From Cellulophaga sp. 20_2_10 (lineage in GTDB: Bacteria > Bacteroidota > Bacteroidia > Flavobacteriales > Flavobacteriaceae), in the NCBI RefSeq assembly GCF_023476645.1, contig NZ_JAMCOJ010000006.1, positions 1 to 64,000 on the forward strand: a stretch of 64,000 nt of DNA. Direction: 5' to 3'. Positions 33,147 to 42,176 of the stretch are shown here, piece by piece. Both the position numbers and the translations under genes were made by a program. The notes below the pieces were generated by a model. That model worked only from the letters and a program-made list of their open reading frames with translations, did not search any database and had not been told where the DNA came from. The stretch's first letter is position 1, and each line of letters opens with the position of its first letter.

Positions 33147-34658
33147 TTATAAAGAATAACTAGCTACTAGCTCTTCTATTTTCATTGTACCCTTAGTTTT
33201 TAGTTGTGTATGCCAACTAAAAGCATCTTTAAGTATATGTGGCGTTTGGCCACCTAACTTGTATGCATCCTCAAAATATTTTGATAATTGCTCTTTAAAC
33301 TCTGGATGAACACAATTTTTGATAATAAGCCTTGCTCTTTCTACAGGGGCTAAACCTCTAATATCTGCTAAGCCTTGTTCTGTTACTAAAACATCTACAT
33401 CATGTTCTGTATGATCTGTATGAGAGACCATAGGCACAATATGAGATATACTCCCAGCTTTAGACATGCTAGGGCACGCAAAAATACTTAGGTAACCGTT
33501 TCTTGCAAAGTCACCAGAACCACCAATACCATTCATCATTTTAGTACCTCCGATATGGGTAGAGTTTACATTACCATAAATATCAAACTCAATAGCTGTA
33601 TTAATACCAATTACACCTAAACGACTAATAACCTCAGCAGAATTACTAATATTTTGAGGCCTTAATACCAACTTATCTTTATACTTATCAAAGTCATTAA
33701 AAACGTTGCGGTAACAATCTTCTGTTACCGTTATAGACGAGGCAGAAGCAAAAGCTAAATTTCCAGAATCAAAAAGCTCAAAAGTACTATCTTGTAATAC
33801 TTCTGAATACATAGTTAGGTTTTTAAATCTACTATTTTTAAAACCAGATAAAATAGCATTAGCCGTTTTACCTATACCTGCTTGTAGGGGCAATAACGAT
33901 TCTGTTAACCTACCTTCATCTACTTCTTTACCTAAAAAACTAAGAATATGATTTGAAATTGCTTCCGTTTTTTCATCAGGTTCAGAAATTACGGCAGGAC
34001 TATCCGGAATATCTGTGTACACAATAGCTACAACTTTGCTAGGATCAATTTTTATATATGTCTTCCCTATTCTGGTGTTAGAATTAAGTACAGGAATAAC
34101 TCCTCTATTGGGTTGTTTTTTAAGTACTTTAATATCATGTAAACCTATCAAACTATCAGGTAATGTTCTATTAATTTCTATAATAATCTTGTCTGCCTTA
34201 TCTGCAAAAATAGGAGAATTACCAACAGACGTAGTAGGTACTATATACCCTTCTTCTGTAATGGAGACTGCCTCTATTATAGCTACATCAATTTTAAATA
34301 TATCTATTTTTTGAAGCATATCTGCCGTTTGTCCTAAGTGCTGGTCTACATAAAGCACTTTATTATTATTTATACTTTTTCGTAAAGTAGCATCTGCCTG
34401 AAAAGGCATTCTTTTATGCAAAGCCCCATACTTAGCTAAGTTTGCATCTGTATCATAACCCAATGATGCTCCACTTAAAACTGTAACCTTTAAATCTTCA
34501 TGAAGCGCTCTTTCTGCTACTTTTGGTAAAACAGCTTTACTATCTCCTGCTTTTGTAAAACCACTAACTCCTAAAATATCATTATTTTTAATAAGCATTG
34601 CTGCTTCTTCTGCTGACTGAATTTTGCTTTTATAAGGAGAATAGTTGATTTTACACAT
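33147..34658 (-). CDS. Succinyl-CoA:acetate CoA-transferase (acetyl-CoA hydrolase/transferase family), 503 aa
   Basis: Class I CoA-transferase with the two-domain fold. It moves CoA between acetyl-CoA and a dicarboxylate such as succinate, linking acetate and the TCA cycle. Motifs: GVSGFTKAGD near residue 30-40, AGIGKTANAI near 260-270, the catalytic Glu286 in TMYSEVLQDS, and GIGGSGDFARN near residue 380. ATG at 34658 gives the family's usual length of about 500; a longer frame with 21 more residues is unlikely. It is divergent from an AraC regulator across 179 bases, suggesting control by it. Confidence 0.9.
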   Translation of the reverse strand: MCKINYSPYKSKIQSAEEAAMLIKNNDILGVSGFTKAGDSKAVLPKVAERALHEDLKVTVLSGASLGYDTDANLAKYGALHKRMPFQADATLRKSINNNKVLYVDQHLGQTADMLQKIDIFKIDVAIIEAVSITEEGYIVPTTSVGNSPIFADKADKIIIEINRTLPDSLIGLHDIKVLKKQPNRGVIPVLNSNTRIGKTYIKIDPSKVVAIVYTDIPDSPAVISEPDEKTEAISNHILSFLGKEVDEGRLTESLLPLQAGIGKTANAILSGFKNSRFKNLTMYSEVLQDSTFELFDSGNLAFASASSITVTEDCYRNVFNDFDKYKDKLVLRPQNISNSAEVISRLGVIGINTAIEFDIYGNVNSTHIGGTKMMNGIGGSGDFARNGYLSIFACPSMSKAGSISHIVPMVSHTDHTEHDVDVLVTEQGLADIRGLAPVERARLIIKNCVHPEFKEQLSKYFEDAYKLGGQTPHILKDAFSWHTQLKTKGTMKIEELVASYSL

Positions 34659-34837
34659 AATATAAGTATTTAGTAATTTTAAGGTTAAAAAATTTACTAT
34701 TTCATTAATTTTTAATCTCACATTGATTAATTAATAAAATAGATTGGCAATGTATGAAGGATATTTAATGTCTATTTATTAAAAAAAGACATTATTTTAT
34801 TAATTTAGTGCACTTATATAAAATCGTTGTTATTAGG

Positions 34838-35644
34838 ATGAATACTAAATATTATTTAACTGAAGTTGACAAAAACCCTCAAAGCATATTTTGTTACCAT
34901 AATTTAATGGGTGAAACATTTATAGAGGCTCATAGTCATAACAAAGGACAATTTTTATATACAGAAGGTGGTGTTGTGCACGTTAAAACTAGCAACAGGG
35001 TATATTACTTACCTGCAAGACATTATATGTGGATACCATCTGGAGTTAGACACGCTATATACCCAAGTTCTCCAAATGTTATTATGCGTAATTTATATTT
35101 CCCCAACGCATCAAGCACTAGCCGATTTTATAAAAAAGAAGGCATTTATCCGGTTAACAATCTATTAATGGAGTTGTTATTGTTTACTAAAAACTGGAAC
35201 GGAGACATCGTAAAATCTCAAAAAAACAAGTTTGCTATAGTTTTTGCCTTTAAAGCATTATTAGAGCAAACAGTCTCTAAATCATTACATTTAGAGCTTC
35301 CCCAAGCAACAGATGGTAGATTAATAAACATTGTTAATTACCTAACAGAACAAATACATCAAGAACATTTATTACCCATATTAGCCTCTAAATTTAGTAT
35401 GACAGATAAATCTTTGTATCGCTTATTTAAAAAAGATTTAGGCATGTCTTTTATTAAGTACTATACGCAGTTAAGAATATTTAAATCTTTAGAATACTTA
35501 ATGAATTCTGATTATAACATATCAGAAATTGCAAATATGGTAGGCTATAATAGTTTACCGACATTTAGCAATACTTTTTCAAAAATAATGGGAAAACGAC
35601 CTTCTGAGTACCGAAAATCTAATGAAATTTACACCGATTCTTAA
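34838..35644 (+). CDS. AraC family transcriptional regulator, 268 aa
   Basis: N-terminal cupin sensor domain (EAHSHNKGQFLYTEGGVVHV, PARHYMWIPSGVRHAIYP, about residues 28-75) and a C-terminal AraC two-helix-turn-helix DNA-binding domain (LASKFSMTDKSLYRLFKKD, NISEIANMVGYNSLPTFSNT, then GKRPSEYRK). ATG 34838 is chosen over an upstream frame without typical start. The divergent position next to the CoA-transferase gene suggests that this is its regulator. Intact, unlike the AraC gene at 30656. Confidence 0.88.
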   Translation: MNTKYYLTEVDKNPQSIFCYHNLMGETFIEAHSHNKGQFLYTEGGVVHVKTSNRVYYLPARHYMWIPSGVRHAIYPSSPNVIMRNLYFPNASSTSRFYKKEGIYPVNNLLMELLLFTKNWNGDIVKSQKNKFAIVFAFKALLEQTVSKSLHLELPQATDGRLINIVNYLTEQIHQEHLLPILASKFSMTDKSLYRLFKKDLGMSFIKYYTQLRIFKSLEYLMNSDYNISEIANMVGYNSLPTFSNTFSKIMGKRPSEYRKSNEIYTDS

Positions 35645-35798
35645 GCGTATTGTTATCAACGTGAATATATAAAACAGTCGTAATAGATATAAAATAATGT
35701 AAGTATTGTTAGCGTTAGCAGACGTATTAGTTGGTGTATTATTTATTAACTTCGGAAGTTAAATACGGCAACAACAACTATTAAACAATTATTACTGA

Positions 35799-36851
35799 AT
35801 GATACTAATTATAGGCGCTGGCTTATCTGGACTTTTAACAGCATATCACCTAAAAAAAGAAGGTATACCTTTTAAAATTCTAGAAGCAAGAGATAGGATT
35901 GGCGGAAGAATACATACAGTGTACAAAACCAATGAAGCTCCTGTAGAAATGGGCGCAACTTGGTTTACAAGTCAGCACACTTATCTTAGGTCTCTTTTAG
36001 AGGAATTAGGCATTAATTACTTTGAACAACATATGGGTTCTAAGGTGTTTTACCAACCATCTTCTGCCCAACCGCCACAATTGGTCACAATACCTAACGA
36101 GTCTACCAGTTACAGAATCTCTGGTGGCACTTCTAATCTAATTAATACATTGTTTAGTACATTAGACCCAAACAATGTGTTGCTTAACCAAACCGTAAAA
36201 AAGATAAGTTTTGAAGAGAATTCGGTTTTAGTAGAAGCTACAGAAAATTTTAAAGCCACTAAAGTTGTTTTGGCTTTGCCCCCTAAGCTATGGTCAAAAA
36301 ATATTTTATTTACACCTAGTTTACCAAGTAGCCTTATGAGTATTGCCACAGAAACCCATACCTGGATGGAAGATTCTATAAAAGTTGCTTTAACTTTTGA
36401 AGCACCTTTTTGGGAACAAGAAAATATACCTGCAACCTTGTTTAGTAACGCAGGGCCTGTAACCGAGTTTTACGACCATTGCGACCCTAAAAGGTCTGTT
36501 TTTGCGCTTTGCGGATTTATAAATGCTGCTTATAAACAGTTCTCTAACGCAGAAAGGCAAGAGGCAGTAATAAAACAGTTGAAAAATACTTATGGATCTA
36601 GAGTTTTAGAATATGTAACGTACCAAGAGTGCTTATGGAATAAAGAAGAATATACATTTAAGGCCTCTGAAGATTTCCTTTTTCCACATCAAAACAATGG
36701 AAACCCCATTTTTAGCAATTCATTTTTTAATGAAAAACTACTAATTTCTAGTTCCGAGTCGGCCTTAGAATTCCCTGGATATATGAACGGTGCTGTGTTA
36801 GCTGCAACTGTAACAGCTAAAAAAATAATAACAGCACAACAAGGCATATAA
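35799..36851 (+). CDS. FAD-dependent amine oxidase (flavin monoamine oxidase family), 350 aa
   Basis: The N-terminal dinucleotide-binding motif IIGAGLSGLLTAYHLKKEG (residues 4-22) is followed by LEARDRIGGRIHTV, the GG-R motif of the amine oxidase family. GATWFTSQ near residue 50 and a C-terminal FAD-contact SSESALEFPGYMNGAVLA (GYMNGAV) complete the set. It oxidises amines or related substrates with FAD; the real substrate is unknown. No signal peptide, cytoplasmic. Followed by a bidirectional terminator. Confidence 0.85.
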   Translation: MILIIGAGLSGLLTAYHLKKEGIPFKILEARDRIGGRIHTVYKTNEAPVEMGATWFTSQHTYLRSLLEELGINYFEQHMGSKVFYQPSSAQPPQLVTIPNESTSYRISGGTSNLINTLFSTLDPNNVLLNQTVKKISFEENSVLVEATENFKATKVVLALPPKLWSKNILFTPSLPSSLMSIATETHTWMEDSIKVALTFEAPFWEQENIPATLFSNAGPVTEFYDHCDPKRSVFALCGFINAAYKQFSNAERQEAVIKQLKNTYGSRVLEYVTYQECLWNKEEYTFKASEDFLFPHQNNGNPIFSNSFFNEKLLISSSESALEFPGYMNGAVLAATVTAKKIITAQQGI

Positions 36852-36852
36852 A

Positions 36853-36890
36853 AACAAAAAGGCATTACGTATGTAATGCCTTTTTGTTTT
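36853..36890. terminator. Bidirectional Rho-independent terminator
   Basis: AACAAAAAGGCATTAC, loop GTAT, then GTAATGCCTTTTTGTT, with a T-run on one side and an A-run on the other. It lies between two convergent genes and can serve both. Confidence 0.85.
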
Positions 36891-36913
36891 TATTCAATAG
36901 TGTTAACTATAGT

Positions 36914-38455
36914 TTATTCGTTTTTATCTGTGACCAACTTGTATGTTGGATCTTCTATAATGTTCACATCAATTATTGCTTCAGCATTTTTTAATAATCG
37001 AATGCAATCTTTACTTAAATGTCTTAAAACTACTTTTTTACCTACTTTATGATAACGTTGGGTTACTACGTTTAGAGCTTCAATAGCAGACATATCGGAT
37101 ACACGACTCTCTTTAAAATCTATTACAATTTCTTCAGGATCGTTCTGTACATCAAACTTTTCCATAAATACAGTTGTAGATGCAAAGAATAATGGACCAT
37201 AAATTTCGTAATGTTTTACACCTTTATCATCAACATATTTTTTAGCTCTAATTCTTTTAGCACTTTCCCAAGCAAAGAATAAAGCAGAAAGAATAACACC
37301 GACCAAAACGGCCAATGCTAAGTTGTGCAGTATAACTGTAATTAAAGCAACTACTATAACAAGGAATACATCTTTCTTAGGTACTTTATTAAATATTTTT
37401 AAACTTACCCATTCAAAAGTTCCTATTGCAACCATAATCATAACTCCTACTAAAGCTGCCATAGGCAACTGCTCTATTATTGGAGCTCCAAATAAGACAA
37501 TTACAAGAATAGTTAACGATGCAACTATACCTGACAAACGTGCTCTAGAGCCCGCAGATAAGTTAACTAAAGTTTGTGCTATCATTGGACAACCACCCAT
37601 ACCAAAGAAAAACCCGTTTAGTATGTTAGAACCACCTTGGGCAATACATTCCCTATTTCCGTTACCTTTAGTTTCTGTAATTTCATCTACCAAGTTTAAC
37701 GTAAGTAGACCCTCGGTTAACCCTACAGCCGCCATAATCATAGAATAAGGCGCTATTAACTTTAGAGTTTCCCAAGTAAAAGGAATTTTAGGTATACTAA
37801 AAGGAGGAAAACCACCACTTACAGATGCTATATCTTTTACTGTTTTTGTTTCTATTCCTAGAAAATAAACCAATACAAATATTACAATAATTGCCACTAG
37901 AGAGGACGGTACTGCTTTTGTTATTTTAGGCAGTAACACTACAATTGCAATAGTTAAGGCAACTAAAGCAATCATTATAAGCATTGGCGTACCTGTAAGC
38001 CACATTTTTTCGCCATTAACTAATGTTTTAAACTGGTCTATTTGCGACATAAATATAATTATGGCCAAACCGTTTACAAACCCAAACATTACCGGGTGTG
38101 GCACCAGACGTATAAACTTACCTAATTTAAAAAGGCCTATTAAAAGCTGAAAAACACCTGCCAGAATTACTGCTGCAAATACAAACTCTAGGCCGTTAGA
38201 TTTCATTAAAGCAATTAATACAATAACCGTTGCACCTGCACCACCAGAGATCATCCCCGGTCTACCACCAAATATTGCAGTAACCAAACCTGCAATAAAA
38301 GAAGCATACAGACCCATTAATGGAGGAAAACCTGCTAAAATTGCAAACGATAAAGACTCCGGAATCATAGTCATAGCAACAGTTAAGCCTGCTAATACTT
38401 CTGTCTTATAATTTACCTTTTGTGATAAATCGAATAAATTTAATACTTTCTTCAT
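36914..38455 (-). CDS. SulP family anion transporter with STAS domain, 513 aa
   Basis: About a dozen TM segments with the SulP signature GLTVAMTMIPESLSFAILAG near the N-terminus and GFVNGLAIIIFMSQIDQF near residue 120, followed by a cytoplasmic STAS domain (YEIYGPLFFASTTVFMEKFD, VIDFKESRVSDMSAIEAL; about residues 405-505). SulP proteins exchange sulfate, bicarbonate or other anions; the substrate cannot be told. ATG at 38455 is chosen over a frame with 12 more residues because it gives the typical short N-terminus. Confidence 0.9.
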   Translation of the reverse strand: MKKVLNLFDLSQKVNYKTEVLAGLTVAMTMIPESLSFAILAGFPPLMGLYASFIAGLVTAIFGGRPGMISGGAGATVIVLIALMKSNGLEFVFAAVILAGVFQLLIGLFKLGKFIRLVPHPVMFGFVNGLAIIIFMSQIDQFKTLVNGEKMWLTGTPMLIMIALVALTIAIVVLLPKITKAVPSSLVAIIVIFVLVYFLGIETKTVKDIASVSGGFPPFSIPKIPFTWETLKLIAPYSMIMAAVGLTEGLLTLNLVDEITETKGNGNRECIAQGGSNILNGFFFGMGGCPMIAQTLVNLSAGSRARLSGIVASLTILVIVLFGAPIIEQLPMAALVGVMIMVAIGTFEWVSLKIFNKVPKKDVFLVIVVALITVILHNLALAVLVGVILSALFFAWESAKRIRAKKYVDDKGVKHYEIYGPLFFASTTVFMEKFDVQNDPEEIVIDFKESRVSDMSAIEALNVVTQRYHKVGKKVVLRHLSKDCIRLLKNAEAIIDVNIIEDPTYKLVTDKNE

Positions 38456-38747
38456 AAAATAATAGAAATAAATAATGGGGTGTTTTCTCAATTAAAAAAC
38501 ACGTGCTTATAATACAAATTCTTATACAGAGGGTTTATCGAAAAAGTCGACTTAACAGATTATAAATCAAGGCGGAGTAACTGTGGTAAAATGAGTAATA
38601 TTTTTCATAATATTGGTGCAAAAATAATCTTTTTAATCAAAAACACAATATGTTTTAAAAGAAAACATTACTGCAACAAAACTGCTGTGGTTTGTTATAA
38701 ACCTAAGAAACTTAATAGTAAAACACCAACACTCTAAAAGAATATTA

Positions 38748-38764
38748 ATGCTATTTAATAGCAT
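38748..38764. repeat. Perfect 17-base palindrome
   Basis: ATGCTATT-T-AATAGCAT in the gene-free stretch upstream of an exported protein gene. It could be a binding site for a dimeric regulator; no other copy was found by eye in the window. Confidence 0.35.
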
Positions 38765-38959
38765 CCAAATTACCTTATAAAGTTTTCATATGCATTTTGT
38801 TTTGATATAAAAAAGAACGACTTTTTCTCAAAACTATTTCCGAAATAAAACCTGCACACCACAATGTATGTAAAAATAGGCGCAACAGTACTAAATTTAA
38901 GCTAACCAATACCACACTAATATAACCTATGAACCTATTCCTAATATACATTAAACAAA

Positions 38960-39032
38960 TACGAATATAGATTTACCAATTTAAACTACCATCTCTAATG
39001 GTATGTTTGCATTGTTCTATACTACTGTTTAA
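38960..39032 (+). repeat. Dispersed intergenic repeat, copy 2
   Basis: acgaatatagatttaccaat and the later gtttaaaaaaa correspond to 15500-15580, with the same order and roughly the same spacing but many differences between. In both places the repeat ends 20-50 bases before an envelope protein gene. Confidence 0.45.
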
Positions 39033-39049
39033 AAAAACAATTACATTCT

Positions 39050-39586
39050 ATGAGAAAAGCGCTGGTAGTACTATTTATTTTAGGGTTAAACAAAACCTTT
39101 TGTCAAAAGATAGACACTTTAAAAGTATATCAAAATGATGAGCTTGCTTTTGAGAGAATAGATTATCTGGCACATAGACCTTGTAGTAAAACAAAAGTAG
39201 CTATTAGATATAAACAACTTAAACCTAAAGACAGTACCTATTATTTTATCTACAACGACAAAAAACAGTTACTAAAAGAAGGGCTATACACTATAAAATA
39301 TCCTAACAAGAAAACTGAAGACAAAGGAGCACTGTATGATTCTAAATATTACTATTATAAAAAAAATGGCGATGTTGTAGCTATTCATTATCAGGAAGAT
39401 GGTCGTAATGTTAAAACAGAATTTTATGGTTCTAAGAATAAATTAAAAAAAATAAGATATATTGATAAAGTTTCTGCCACCCCTACAAAAGATGAGATCT
39501 ATAAAAATAGCACACTTATAGAAACACGATATTTTACTAGTTTTTATGCGAATAAATACCATACCGTTAAAGAAAAAAAGCACTGA
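39050..39586 (+). CDS. Secreted protein, 178 aa
   Basis: Sec signal peptide ending KTFCQ (residue 19). The mature part has short beta repeats such as NDKKQLLKEGLYTIKYPNK and YKKNGDVVAIHYQEDGRNVK, similar to the MORN/YwqK-like strand-turn units of Bacteroidota exported proteins. The exact family cannot be fixed. Stands alone in its direction, with the repeat and the long spacer in front. Confidence 0.65.
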   Translation: MRKALVVLFILGLNKTFCQKIDTLKVYQNDELAFERIDYLAHRPCSKTKVAIRYKQLKPKDSTYYFIYNDKKQLLKEGLYTIKYPNKKTEDKGALYDSKYYYYKKNGDVVAIHYQEDGRNVKTEFYGSKNKLKKIRYIDKVSATPTKDEIYKNSTLIETRYFTSFYANKYHTVKEKKH

Positions 39587-39715
39587 TGTAAATACAAAGC
39601 TTTTTAGTACTATAGGCTGGTATATTCACTTATAAGAAAAGAAAAAAACAATTTAAAATATATAAAATGGTATGGTAATTGAAATAGTGAACCTGAACAA
39701 AAAAAGTGTCATTTA

Positions 39716-40201
39716 ATGAAAAATCTAAAATTACCAATCTTATTATTATTTCTTTTAATTCTTACAACTGCCTGCACTAGTGATGATGATGCAGCTATGG
39801 AATCTTACACTATAGAAGATTTAAGCAAAATGCACAACAATAGCTCTAAAACTTGGAAATTAGAGGCATATTATAGCGATCATAATTCCAAGCAAAAAAG
39901 CAAACAAAATGATTGTTTTATAGATGATACCTATATTTTTAAACCAGATGGAATCGTAGAGATTATCAGCGGAACAGAAAACTGCTATTATGGTGCTAAT
40001 GAACTGGCAGAAGCAGAATATACATTCTACGAAGACAAAGGCCTTCTCTTTTTAACAATAATAAGAGGCGAAGTAACTGATGATCTGGTTAAAACTACTT
40101 CTTTCAGCTTACAACTACTAGAGTTAACAGAAAATAGAATGGTGTTTTCTAGTGGTGACAAGAACAACTATAAAAAGTCTTTAATTTTTATAACAGAATA
40201 A
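39716..40201 (+). CDS. Lipocalin-like lipoprotein, 161 aa
   Basis: Lipoprotein signal (LTTAC at about residue 20, then TSDDDAAM). The mature domain (KTWKLEAYYSDHNSKQKSKQ, DDTYIFKPDGIVEIISGTEN) has the typical lipocalin-like W-K-L start and F-x-x-D-G turn of small Bacteroidota lipoproteins, with two Cys that may pair. Periplasmic side of the outer membrane; ligand unknown. A terminator follows directly. Confidence 0.7.
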   Translation: MKNLKLPILLLFLLILTTACTSDDDAAMESYTIEDLSKMHNNSSKTWKLEAYYSDHNSKQKSKQNDCFIDDTYIFKPDGIVEIISGTENCYYGANELAEAEYTFYEDKGLLFLTIIRGEVTDDLVKTTSFSLQLLELTENRMVFSSGDKNNYKKSLIFITE

Positions 40202-40213
40202 AACTTAAAACTT

Positions 40214-40247
40214 AAAAAGCCTTGATAGAAATATCAGGGCTTTTTTT
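40214..40247. terminator. Bidirectional Rho-independent terminator
   Basis: The 13-bp stem AAAAAGCCTTGAT/ATCAGGGCTTTTT, with one GU pair, is flanked by A and T runs. It ends both the lipoprotein gene and the leftward tRNA-Leu transcript. Confidence 0.8.
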
Positions 40248-40249
40248 AG

Positions 40250-40329
40250 TACTCGAGGCGGGAATCGAACCCGCACTCCGAAGAACTGGATTTTGAATCC
40301 AGCGCGTCTACCAGTTCCGCCACTCGAGC
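40250..40329 (-). tRNA. tRNA-Leu (anticodon CAA)
   Basis: Read on the - strand, the acceptor stem GCTCGAG/CTCGAGT is closed by the discriminator A. The anticodon stem-loop is CTGGA-TTCAAAA-TCCAG with CAA in the anticodon position. The T-arm is GCGGGTTCGATTCCCGC, and the variable arm TTCTTCGGAGT is long, as expected for Leu. Total about 80 nt. The 3' CCA is not encoded. A terminator follows at once. Confidence 0.93.
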
Positions 40330-40417
40330 ATTTGTAACGAATTGCAAAAATAAAATAAATTTCTTGTTTTTTGCAAAAAATAAGGACAATTATCCTTTAG
40401 CATGCAAAATAAATTTT

Positions 40418-40425
40418 TAAATTTG
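40418..40425 (+). promoter_or_regulatory. Candidate -7 promoter element before prs
   Basis: TAAATTTG fits the Bacteroidota -7 consensus TAnnTTTG. The -33 region has only TTTAG at 40396-40400, a weak match to TTG, 17 bases upstream. It leaves a leader of about 60 bases before the gene. Confidence 0.45.
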
Positions 40426-40491
40426 CAGCTCGTTTAAAACAAAGGCTTTAACACCTTGAAAACAAACAACATAGAAAACAACAACACAACT

Positions 40492-41433
40492 ATGACATAC
40501 ACGGTCCCAGTACCTAAAATTTTTGCCTGTACACAAAGTACTGCTTTAGCTGAAAAAATTGCCAAATCATTTGGATCAGATATAGGTAAAGTAAAATTCT
40601 CTAGATACAGTGACGGTGAGTTTCAGCCTTCTTTTGAAGAGTCTGTCCGTGGCGCAAGGGTTTTTATAATTGGGTCTACAAACCCAAGTTCTGAAAACTT
40701 AATGGAAATGTTATTAATGTTAGATGCTGCAAAAAGAGCATCTGCAAGACACATAACAGCTGTTATGCCATATTTTGGATGGGCAAGACAAGACCGTAAA
40801 GACAAACCTAGAGTACCAATCGCTGCTAAATTAATAGCTAAAATGCTAGAAACAGCTGGTGCAACTAGAATTATCACAATGGACTTGCATGCAGATCAAA
40901 TTCAAGGATTTTTTGAAAAACCAGTAGATCACTTATTTGCATCTACTTTATTTTTACCCTACTTAAAAAGTTTAAAACTAGACAACTTAACAATTGCTTC
41001 TCCAGATATGGGTGGTTCTAAAAGAGCTTACGCATACTCTAAAGCTTTACAAAGTGATGTTGTTATCTGTTACAAACAAAGAGAGAAAGCCAATATTATC
41101 TCTCATATGGAGTTAATTGGTAACGTAGAAGGTAAAAATGTTGTCCTTGTAGATGATATGGTAGATACCGCAGGTACACTTACAAAAGCAGCAGATTTAA
41201 TGATGGAAAGAGGCGCACTTAGTGTTAGAGCCATTACAACACACGCTCTTTTGTCTGGTGATGCTTATGAAAAAATAGAAAAATCTAAACTTTTAGAACT
41301 TATTGTAACAGATTCAATTCCGTTAAAAAAACAAAGTCCTAAAGTAAAAGTCGTAGGATGTGCAGATTTATTTGCCGATGTTATGAACAGAGTACACAAC
41401 AATACGTCTATTAGTTCTAAATTTTTAATGTAA
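40492..41433 (+). CDS. prs: Ribose-phosphate pyrophosphokinase (PRPP synthetase), 313 aa
   Basis: Makes PRPP from ribose 5-phosphate and ATP, for nucleotide, His and Trp synthesis. Motifs: FSRYSDGEFQPSFEESVRG (residues 34-52), PYFGWARQDRKDKPRVPIAA with the ATP-loop, TMDLHADQIQGFF, and the PRPP-binding loop VVLVDDMVDTAGTLTKA. ATG 40492 gives the family's normal start (MTYTVPVPKIFACTQ); an upstream TTG would add 12 residues of low complexity. It is cotranscribed with rplY. Confidence 0.96.
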   Translation: MTYTVPVPKIFACTQSTALAEKIAKSFGSDIGKVKFSRYSDGEFQPSFEESVRGARVFIIGSTNPSSENLMEMLLMLDAAKRASARHITAVMPYFGWARQDRKDKPRVPIAAKLIAKMLETAGATRIITMDLHADQIQGFFEKPVDHLFASTLFLPYLKSLKLDNLTIASPDMGGSKRAYAYSKALQSDVVICYKQREKANIISHMELIGNVEGKNVVLVDDMVDTAGTLTKAADLMMERGALSVRAITTHALLSGDAYEKIEKSKLLELIVTDSIPLKKQSPKVKVVGCADLFADVMNRVHNNTSISSKFLM

Positions 41434-41478
41434 TACCGAACTAATACACTAATTTCGCACATTAATTAAATATATATA

Positions 41479-42090
41479 ATGAAGTCAATTACAGTTACAG
41501 GATCAAAAAGAGAAAGCGTAGGCAAAAAAGCAACAAAAGCCTTACGTAATGCTGGAATGGTTCCTTGCGTAGTATACGGAGGAAAACAACCACTACATTT
41601 TTCAGCACCAGAATTAGCTTTTAAACATTTAGTGTACACTCCAAACGCGCACACTGTTGTAGTAGAAATGGAAAATGGAGATAAAGTGAACGCTGTTGTT
41701 CAGGATATCCAATTTCACCCAGTATCTGACAGAATTATCCACGTAGATTTTTACCAATTATTTGATGATAAAGCGGTAACTATGGATATTCCTGTTCGTA
41801 TAATAGGTAACTCTCCAGGGGTAAAAAATGGTGGTAGATTATTATTTAGAAAAAGAAAGCTTACTATTAAAGCTTTACCTGGTAAATTACCAGATTTCTT
41901 TGATATCGACATTTCAAAATTAAAAATTGGTGGTAACATAGCAGTTTCTTCATTACTAAATGATGATTTTTCTATTTTACACCCAGACAATACAGTTGTT
42001 ATACAGGTTAAATCTTCTCGTAACGTTGTTGCTGGTGAAGAAGATGAAGAAGAAGGTGAAGCTGCGGCTGAAGCTCCTGCTGCTGAATAA
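41479..42090 (+). CDS. rplY: 50S ribosomal protein L25 (Ctc/TL5 type), 203 aa
   Basis: Binds 5S rRNA. The N-terminal L25 domain ([37 protein letters not shown]) and a C-terminal Ctc/TL5 domain ([20 protein letters not shown]), followed by an acidic Glu/Ala-rich tail (residues 183-203), make it the long form. It follows prs by 45 bases and is closed by a strong terminator, giving a two-gene operon. Confidence 0.96.
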   Translation: MKSITVTGSKRESVGKKATKALRNAGMVPCVVYGGKQPLHFSAPELAFKHLVYTPNAHTVVVEMENGDKVNAVVQDIQFHPVSDRIIHVDFYQLFDDKAVTMDIPVRIIGNSPGVKNGGRLLFRKRKLTIKALPGKLPDFFDIDISKLKIGGNIAVSSLLNDDFSILHPDNTVVIQVKSSRNVVAGEEDEEEGEAAAEAPAAE

Positions 42091-42109
42091 ATCTGTGCAG
42101 AATTAAAAC

Positions 42110-42157
42110 AAAGCATCCTGCCTTGGAATTACCAAGTTTCAGGATGCTTTTGTATTT
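42110..42157 (+). terminator. Rho-independent terminator after rplY
   Basis: An 11-bp stem AAAGCATCCTG/CAGGATGCTTT with an inner stem CTTGG/CCAAG, followed by TGTATTTTT. Confidence 0.85.
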
Positions 42158-42176
42158 TTGGTACTCTTTAGAAAGT

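Larger units (their letters stand above)
38456..39049. other. Gene-free stretch of about 590 bases
   Basis: No convincing gene on either strand. It contains a perfect 17-base palindrome ATGCTATTTAATAGCAT (38748-38764) and copy 2 of the dispersed repeat (38960-39032). The part around 38536-38620 (ttatcgaaaaagtcgactta, tcaaggcggagtaactgtgg) is more GC-rich than its surroundings and may be leftover coding or mobile-element DNA, but no family could be identified. Confidence 0.5.

Noticed and set aside
37323-37748. 141-codon frame on the + strand
   Set aside because: It lies antisense within the SulP transporter gene, whose motifs are clear.
41751-42116. 121-codon frame on the - strand with poly-Ser stretch
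   Set aside because: It is the antisense image of the acidic tail of L25.
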